Positions 44,998-52,500 of a DNA stretch of 52,500 bases are shown here, in pieces (positions within the stretch are counted from its first letter, which is position 1; each line of letters opens with the position of its first letter). Origin of the DNA: Chrysomallon squamiferum. Taxonomy: Eukaryota; Mollusca; Gastropoda; Neomphalida; Peltospiridae. Below the pieces are notes generated by a model. It searched no databases and was not told the DNA's origin. It saw only the letters and a program-made list of their open reading frames with translations. The translations under genes were made by a program, and so were the position numbers. The DNA lies in contig CM022665.1 in assembly GCA_012295275.1 (NCBI GenBank), forward strand, positions 32,873,522 through 32,926,021, read 5' to 3'.

Positions 44998-45233
44998 ATG
45001 AGTTCTATGTTTGATAAGAATCGGAGACTCTATGGGTCAAATCGGGCTGGTGTAATTCGAGCGAAAGGAATAGAGAATGTTCTCAAGAAAACCAGCGTCT
45101 TACAGAACGGGGAATATAACTTTACAAACGAAAAATTGAAGACGGATATATGGGAAACTAGCACTGGTCGAGATTTTCAAGTACATTTATTACTTTATGT
45201 CTTTTTTTAATTTTTAATTTAATTTTATTCCAT

Positions 45234-45264
<31 letters not shown>

Positions 45265-46159
45265 TTCATTGTTTATATCATAGCTGAAGTTATAAGAAAT
45301 GGCTTTAGCGCCTTTAAGCCAATTTGGAAACTCACAACGGAAAAAAAATCATAGTATGCACTGTCCATTATTAATTTTATCTTTGTAAATTTTAGATACT
45401 GGAAAAGCTATAAATCATCATCATCATCACAATTATGATTATTATTATTACTATTATTGTTGATATTATTATTATTATTATTATTATTGCTAAGATAAAT
45501 AAATAATAATTATTATTTTTAATACATCATGTATTTATTTGTTTCTTACATATGTATATATATGTATATATGTATACATATTTTGAATTGTACTACTTCT
45601 TGTTACATATCTATATTTGATGATTATAGGGGCAGGGCATTGTGCAGACCCTTGCGAAACCCTCAGTTAGTCAGGTAAGGAGACAGATATAAACTTTGTT
45701 GATTTATTTTTATGTATTATTAGATCTACTGTTGAGAGTATTTTTGTCTTAATAAACTCCCGATTGAAGAATTTCAATGTCACGGGTGATAAATAACAAT
45801 TATATATAAATAAAAAATTAAAACAATCTTAACAAAAAGAAATCTAATGTTTCTAACTATTTATTTATTAGAAATATATTAAACTTTTTGTTTATGCTCT
45901 TTCAGAGACATAAGCATTAACCATAGATAATTAGATAGATCAATGAACAGATAGATTTATAGATTAGTCAGAGGATATATATAGGTATAACATTTTTGCA
46001 TCTTCTAGATTGATCATCATTTTCTTTTGAGTTATGACACAAACCCTGAGGAATACCAGGGGAGCACAACCAAGGCAGATTTCAACGAGAAAGTACCATG
46101 CAAGGTGATTATAATACACAGAAAAAAACAACCAACCAACCCCCCCCAAAAACGAAAGA

Positions 46160-46231
<72 letters not shown>

Positions 46232-47723
46232 TAACCAGAACAAAACAAAAAACCCACAAAAAACAATCAAAAAAAAAAAAAACCCATCAAATTTTATAAA
46301 CCGTTTTATACGATTTTAAATTTTAGTTTGTTAACTGGATTAAGTTGTTGTTTCAGCCCTGCATATGTGTGTCTGACAAAACCATCACTTGGCCAGTGAG
46401 TATTGTTTTATTTTTATTTATTTATTTATATATTATATTTTAGTATTACTTTTTCTGTCGACTGTTTTTTTTTTTTTTTTTTTTTTTTTTTAGACAAACC
46501 TTAATTTAGACATAAACTAAACAAACTATTCAGGCCTCACAGTTTGAAAGGTCTTCCAACAGTTTCAGCTGACTTGCTATACATCCTTATTAAGGTATAT
46601 CAAAGAGGGCCTCAGCTGCTTTTCAGAGCCTCACGGCATGAAAGGTGATAAAAATACATATATTTTGGAATCGGCATTTCTAAATACTATTAAATGAAAC
46701 ACTGTTACTATATACCATTAAATAAAACATATTGCTATATATCATTAACAGAAAAAAGAATTACTATATACTGCTGACTGAAACTGTATTACTATGGGCC
46801 ACTGACTGAAACAGAACTTTTTTAAACTGGAACAAAAGGGAATATGAAAATAGCAATAGACGTATTCAGTCGTTAATTTTTATAGTTTTGAACAAAGAAA
46901 AAAAAACTGTTTAGGAAATTATTTGCGAGAACTGTTAATAGGAGACAGACATAGATTTATTTGTACAGTGATGATAAAACAGGGAGTCAGAATCAACAGA
47001 TCCATTTAATACTCCTATTGAAACAGCACTGCTGTCTTTTTTTCTTTTTTTTTTGTGTGGATATTAACATAACTAGGAAAATACGTATCATCACATAACC
47101 CCGGATTCATCTAAACATCACGAATCACGTCAACGCTCTGAACACTGAACTATACAGCACCCTTCCTAATTCTGGACAGAGAAAAAAAATAAAATAAAAG
47201 AGAACGACATGATACAACAGCAAATAACAATAATAGTAGTAGTAGTGGTGGTCGTCGTGATAGTAGTATTGTTATTAATAATACTGGAGTAAAAAGCTTT
47301 GTCAGCATTTATTTTATTTTTATAACATTAACTTATGCTCTAGCCTGATGGACATTATTTCAAATGTTTCCGTTATAAAATAAGCTTCCTTTTTTTTTTT
47401 TGAAGTCAGAATTAGTGCGTGCATGTAAAATTTACTTTTCTGTATTTGATAACAGCACCTGGAGCCGTATTACACTGGCAGAAAACCTTCCAAACATACA
47501 GAGTATCGAGATTCCTTTGCATCAACAGTAAGTAATATATTTATTCTAATTAGAGAAATTTAACTACTAATGAGATGATAAATGAATTCGAATAACATAC
47601 CTGAACTTTGGGTTATAAAAAGTGAAAATGTTGTACATAATTGTATGTATGTATGTATGTATGTATGTATGTATGTATGTATGTATGTATGTATGTATGT
47701 GTGTGTGTGTGTGTGTGTATGTA

Positions 47724-47754
<31 letters not shown>

Positions 47755-50700
47755 GTGTGTGTGTATGTGTATAACAGTTATGTAATTACTGTCTCTGCTT
47801 TCATTTATTTATTAATGATATATTTTGTTTTATTTTTCATTATTGTTTCAGAAACATGTGATCTGTGTTCCCGCTTATCCGAAAAAAAATGTATCAAACC
47901 TGAATTTACCTTTGGAACAAGAGCATTATCATTTAAAAGGTTCTAGTCATTTTCAGTTTGGAAATGATGAAAGGAGGTACGATGTGATCTTATTTAAGGT
48001 GTAAATTTATAAAACACTAATTTATGAAAAAATAAAGTATATAAAATTAACTAAAATATACGTAAAGAATTTAAATATACACAATACACTTTAGGCTAAG
48101 TACATACGTAATATTAAAATGAATTTTTTGTCTATTAATTTTATAAACATGACCACAGTGATACCTAGTAAACATGTGTATACTATTTTAATTAAGAAAG
48201 AAAACTGAAAATGATCTTGTCCATCACAGTGCAGGGTCCTGTCATCTATATTCATTAAGAAAGCACTATTAAAATTCGTTATTGTTTCATTGTTTAGACC
48301 TGTTTTTGGAGCACTTATTCATTATCAACGACAACATCATCGGTTTACAGAATATAACAACAAACAAATGAAAACATTAAATGCAGGTTTCAAATTCCAT
48401 GTCCAATAACATTTACTAAATTTCGTATTATTAAGACAGAGGATTTTTTATTTTATTATGTTTTTAAAATTATTATTATTAGTTTTTAATTTTTTGAAAG
48501 ATTTATTAAAAATATATATATTATTTTTCATTTCCAGTAATATTAGCGAACAGCAGAGAGCGTATGGAAGACGAGCAGATGGCAATCTCAGCGGCCAACT
48601 CGCAATAGAAACAACCGAAGCAAAAAATGTCATAAAGAAAATGAAGACAATGGACAGAACGTCACACGTCTTCAGGAGAGGCGACTATAATGGTCACGGT
48701 AATTTGCAGTTTTGTCCCTTGATAAAGAATAATTATAATTATACTCAGTTTAATAAATTAGAAATCCTCTTGCTACGTATAAATACATAAATAAATAAAT
48801 AAATATAATGTCATATAAATTCGTAGTTAATATTTTATTAATTCACTGATTTTGTTTTTCTAGTAATAAAATAAAACGAGTGCAATAAAAAGATCGTGTG
48901 AAATGCTCCCTAGAAAAAACTTAGCCTCGACAATAGCGCAAATATTTGTATTTACATTTTATTTTTATTTTTTTCTCTTGCCTTTATGTCCATTACCATA
49001 GTGTCACCCAGTAAACGTGATGAACTAATATCTTATGTCAGAGATGAAAAGATATGTAATATTTCATTAACATTTTGTCCGAATTAGCTTTCACGATTAT
49101 TAACTTGTCTGAACCTTTAACTTAAACTGAGGTTATTTTATAGAATATCAACAGATAGATTATTACCCAGTCAAAGGTGTTCGTACAGCTGTTTTACTAC
49201 ATTTTTGTTTCAGCGAACAATTACATTTCTACAAACGTTGGAGACTTTGGACCGAGAACAATTCCCCCATCTGAGATAGTAGCGTCTGAACTTATTCAAG
49301 AAGCACTGTAGGTATTAACTTACTTAGTTGGACCAGTAGTTTATATAAGAGGTTGAGGTTAACATTTTGCTTTTAGTGTGTGTGTGGGTGTGTGTCTGTG
49401 ATTTGACATGGATTGACCCATATGAACACTAAAACACTCTTATTTTCTTTATATTAAATGCTTCCTCTCATACTTCTTTCAGCATGGAATCCAGCACAGA
49501 CGAACCATTTACCTATAACACACTTCGTAATGTTCCTAATGAGCTTGCGACTTACGCAAGGACAGTCACTGTACCAAATGTATACAGAGGTATGTATGTG
49601 TTTACTTTATTAACCCATGGTAAGGGTCGGTTGTAGATGGACTAAAGCCAAAAACCAGTGCATTGAACTAACTGTATAAAATCTCTTTAAAACTTCTTTT
49701 GTTTTCTTTATTAGAGTAATTATAGACTACAAACTGTTACAGCGAAAAAGCAAATTAGGCCTCCTAAATTAAATCTTTTTACTATAAACCTTTCATATCA
49801 GATACCATTAATTGTTTATTATTTTTAAATAAATAAATCTTCTGTTTTAGCTGCGAATGTGGGAAAGAAGGATTCAGTTCAAACTCATTTCAAGGTGAAT
49901 GATACTTTTTAATTTGTTTTCTGAATATTCAGTATTAAACACAAATACATGTATGATAATGCGCAAGTACGCCCAAAACCCATATAATATTTTTATTATT
50001 ACTGTTGCTATTATTGTTGTTATTTGTGCTTTATATACATACATACATATATACATATATACATATATGTATGTATGTGTATATATATATGTGTGTGTAT
50101 GTATATATGTATATATGTATGTATGCATGTATGTATGTATGTATGTGTGTTTGTGTATGTATGTATATGTATGAACGTGTGTGTGTGTGTGTCGGCGCTA
50201 CTGATTACCATGAATTAAATTGTATGTTACATGATTGTATCGTTATTATTATTATTTGTTTTTAAATGCATTATTATTATTATTATTTTTTTGATTTCAG
50301 TTCGGCTCATATGACGAAAAAGTTAGCTCGATTTATGTCAACGATTTTGAACCTGTTCCTGCCACTAAAGCAAAATTTTATGTTACACCATCTGCTGGCA
50401 GTGTTAGTAATGTTCTTTTAAAAAATGTCTTTCTATATATATAACTTCAATTCAACATATTACTTTTAGTATTTTATTAATTTTTTTAATGTTTTTGCAA
50501 AGATGATTCTGAGAAGTCATTTCCTATTTTTGATTTGCATTAAAATACATCTACTGACAGACAAGAAAAATATTTACCAAGGCCTTTGCTAAGAAATAGA
50601 TCATGGAATAGGAAACAGTTTTTATTCACTTTCTTCTTTGTGCTTAAACTTTGTTCTTTTTCTTTCTTTCTTTCTTTCCCCAGATAATCTTAGGCATATT

Positions 50701-50757
50701 ATGTAATCAACATAAAATAATAATAATATCTATATCTGTATCCATATCTATCCATCC

Positions 50758-50820
<63 letters not shown>

Positions 50821-51347
50821 CATCCATCCATCCATCCATCCATCTATCTACCTCTGTCTCTCTGCCTGTCTGTTTGTCTACCTATGTATGATGTATATAT
50901 ATACGTATCTATCTATCTGTCTGTCTGTCTGTGTGTCTGTCTGTCTATCTGTCTATCTATCTATTGCTATTATTTTTTGCCTAGTTTATTACAAACTGTG
51001 TAGTAAACTGATGTTCAGAGTTGTAAAACATCTGTAATCACTGTGTTCAATTTACAGTTAATACAGAACTTACCTGGCTATTCAAAATTTGGAACTACAA
51101 GTCATCAACAAGACTTCATGGCCGGAGTCAAGATACAACCGGTAATAATTTAACTTTATACATCATTATCATAATCATCTTTATCATTGTCGATTTATAT
51201 TTATCATCATCATCATCATCATCATCAATATTATTAATATTATTGTCATGATGGTTATTATTATCATCATCCGAATTCCTGTTATTATTATTGTTTTAAT
51301 TATTGTTATTATTGTTGTTGTTGTTGGTTTTGTTGTCATCGTTATAT

Positions 51348-51384
<37 letters not shown>

Positions 51385-52173
51385 ATTATTGTTTCATACA
51401 GCTTTTTATATCTTTGTTATATTCAAGAACAAAATTATTAATCACGTATGTATGTTTTTAGGTCAATGGAGACCAGGTTAACTTTGAAAAAACAATGGCA
51501 TACGGCTATACAGATAACATCATTCCAACAACAGATGTGCACCCACAAGACAGAGTGAAATCACGTGAGTGGAATTTTGTATACTAAATTTTAACTGCCG
51601 TATACATAGATAAGCAGACTTGAAATTTAAATTGGAATTTAACAAAAGGTATGTTTCTCTCAAGATATCAACACATGTTTATTCCGCCGGTTGTTTTTAT
51701 TTAAGGAAATCTTTATAAACTGCGAGGTGTTATTATTATCTTGTCAAATCATGTGTGTGTTTACGTGCGTGCGCCTTCAGCCCAGAATTAGACATAGTGA
51801 AATTCGAGGCCATCTTTGGGAAATGTTAACAGTGTATAAAGATTAATAATAAACGAAATAAATCATTAGTGGCCCCTTCAGACTGCTCTATCCTACGATA
51901 CTAAAGAATACTTATTTTAAAATACGACTGTGTGATCAAAGTGGTGCCAAGAAATATATCAGCAGTTATGGACTTGCTATTTACAGACTATTACTACTAA
52001 TAATGATAAATCTAATAATTTTTTCTGTTTTAGTTTCTCACGGAGACTACAGAGAACCACCTCCCACGTTTAAGGCAATGAAACCAGTTAAAAGTCCTTT
52101 TCCGACAATTAACTTCTTCCAAGGAAACGACGTTCTGCCGTATGAAGGTCTTCCCGAGTTATCTGAAGCTAAG
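44998..52173 (+). CDS. Axonemal microtubule-associated repeat protein, SAXO5/TEX45-like, partial at the right edge
   Basis: Fifteen exons are seen: 44998-45180, 45630-45674, 46009-46104, 46357-46395, 47456-47527, 47852-47976, 48298-48386, 48538-48698, 49214-49307, 49483-49589, 49851-49894, 50301-50402, 51058-51141, 51462-51564 and 52034-52173. All phases join except between exons 7 and 8, where one base is missing from the count. The product, about 500 aa so far, repeats a loose unit of the form SH-F-x-x-G-x-D with a later YxxDF: HHFLLSYDTNPEEY with TTKADF, SHFQFGNDERR, SHVFRRGDYN, THFKFGSYDEK with YVNDF, TTSHQQDF and SHGDYR. Such short aromatic units are typical of proteins that line or stabilise axonemal microtubules in cilia and sperm tails. 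No membrane segment or enzyme domain is seen. The SAXO5/TEX45 label rests on motif style and could be another axonemal repeat family. The last donor is GC rather than GT (AAG then GCAAGT), and the gene continues past the window. Confidence 0.65.
46167..46229. repeat. (GA)n microsatellite in an intron
   Basis: 63 bp of pure GA about 60 bases after the exon 3 donor of the axonemal gene. Confidence 0.95.
47643..47764. repeat. (TATG)n/(TG)n microsatellite in an intron
   Basis: TATG units followed by TG units, between exons 5 and 6 of the axonemal gene. Confidence 0.95.
50031..50192. repeat. CATA/TATG/TG low-complexity tract in an intron
   Basis: A mixed CATA, TATA, TATG and TG repeat between exons 11 and 12 of the axonemal gene. 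Open frames on both strands are translations of the repeat. Confidence 0.9.
50758..50846. repeat. (TATC)n/(CATC)n microsatellite in an intron
   Basis: TATC units pass into CATC units between exons 12 and 13 of the axonemal gene, followed by TCTG-rich sequence to about 50965. Confidence 0.95.
51347..51384. repeat. (CTG)n trinucleotide tract in an intron
   Basis: About ten CTG units preceded by ACT units, between exons 13 and 14 of the axonemal gene. It lies in an intron, so it does not alter the protein. Confidence 0.85.
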
Positions 52174-52500
52174 GCAAGTTTTATTAAATATGTTTTTTTT
52201 AAAAATTTTATTCTTCTTCTTATTAATTAATTAATTAATAATCATCAACATCATGATAATTATCATTATTATTAGTATTGCCTTCAATGCTTTTTAAATA
52301 GACACATACACATACATAATCCCCCCACAGTAAACAAACAAACAAGCAAACAAAAAACAAAAACATTAAGAACTCATTTATAATTTCATATAAAATACAA
52401 AATAATAGCATATATTTCTAGGGAAAAAAACCGACAAAAAAACCAACAACATCAAAACAATAACTTATCAATCATGCATTTAAATGTGACTTCAAAGAAC
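52174..52500. other. Intron sequence at the right edge
   Basis: Follows the GC-type donor of exon 15. It is A/T-rich with TTAA and CAAA runs. No further exon of the axonemal gene is visible before the window ends. Confidence 0.5.

Noticed and set aside
1-52500. CRISPR arrays, operons, riboswitches and other prokaryotic systems
   Set aside because: The window is eukaryotic: spliced genes, polyadenylation signals and microsatellites. The regular repeats present are simple tandem repeats without spacers.

Overview
This is AT-rich animal nuclear DNA from an invertebrate. The genes are split by GT-AG introns, signal peptides and polyadenylation signals occur, and microsatellites (GA/TC, TATC, TATG, TTA, CA) and short DNA transposons are abundant. 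The gene content and repeat style suggest a mollusc, possibly a cephalopod, but nothing in the window fixes the taxon.

Layout. An intronless ankyrin-repeat gene lies at 980-1870 (+). A Tigger/pogo-type non-autonomous transposon (3148-3836) follows, with a 378-bp palindromic repeat directly against it (3843-4220). The mitochondrial pyruvate carrier subunit gene MPC2 is complete in five exons (5851-9707, +) and is the surest call here. An AT-rich stretch follows that holds a TTAA-flanked, piggyBac-like element (15001-15704). A large unrecognised Asn/Ser-rich protein of 920 aa is encoded on the minus strand (17455-20217). It lies head to head with a zeste-like Myb/SANT plus coiled-coil protein (22522-23832, +). 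The region 26.6-30.3 kb holds four inverted-repeat elements and no supported gene.

From 30785 to 35061 (-) I could assemble seven phase-consistent exons into a 538-aa protein with an N-terminal signal sequence. Its sequence recalls a family of uncharacterised bacterial proteins, and it is the most interesting object in the window. A C-type lectin-like gene that seems to lack its middle exon lies next to it, divergently (36138-37021, +). A second Tigger-like copy (38915-39658) and two orphan exons follow (40758-40898 and 42204-42376). Then comes the 3' end of a hAT transposon (43211-43852). From 44998 to the right edge (+) at least 15 small exons encode an axonemal repeat protein, best described as SAXO5/TEX45-like. 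It runs off the window and has one unresolved reading-phase clash.

The genes do not form a pathway. MPC2 acts in the mitochondrial inner membrane, the axonemal protein would act in cilia or sperm flagella, the 538-aa protein and the lectin look secreted or membrane-anchored, and the zeste-like protein looks nuclear. Long intergenic stretches are mostly low-complexity A/T-rich sequence. Family assignments come from recalled sequence patterns and were not checked against a database.
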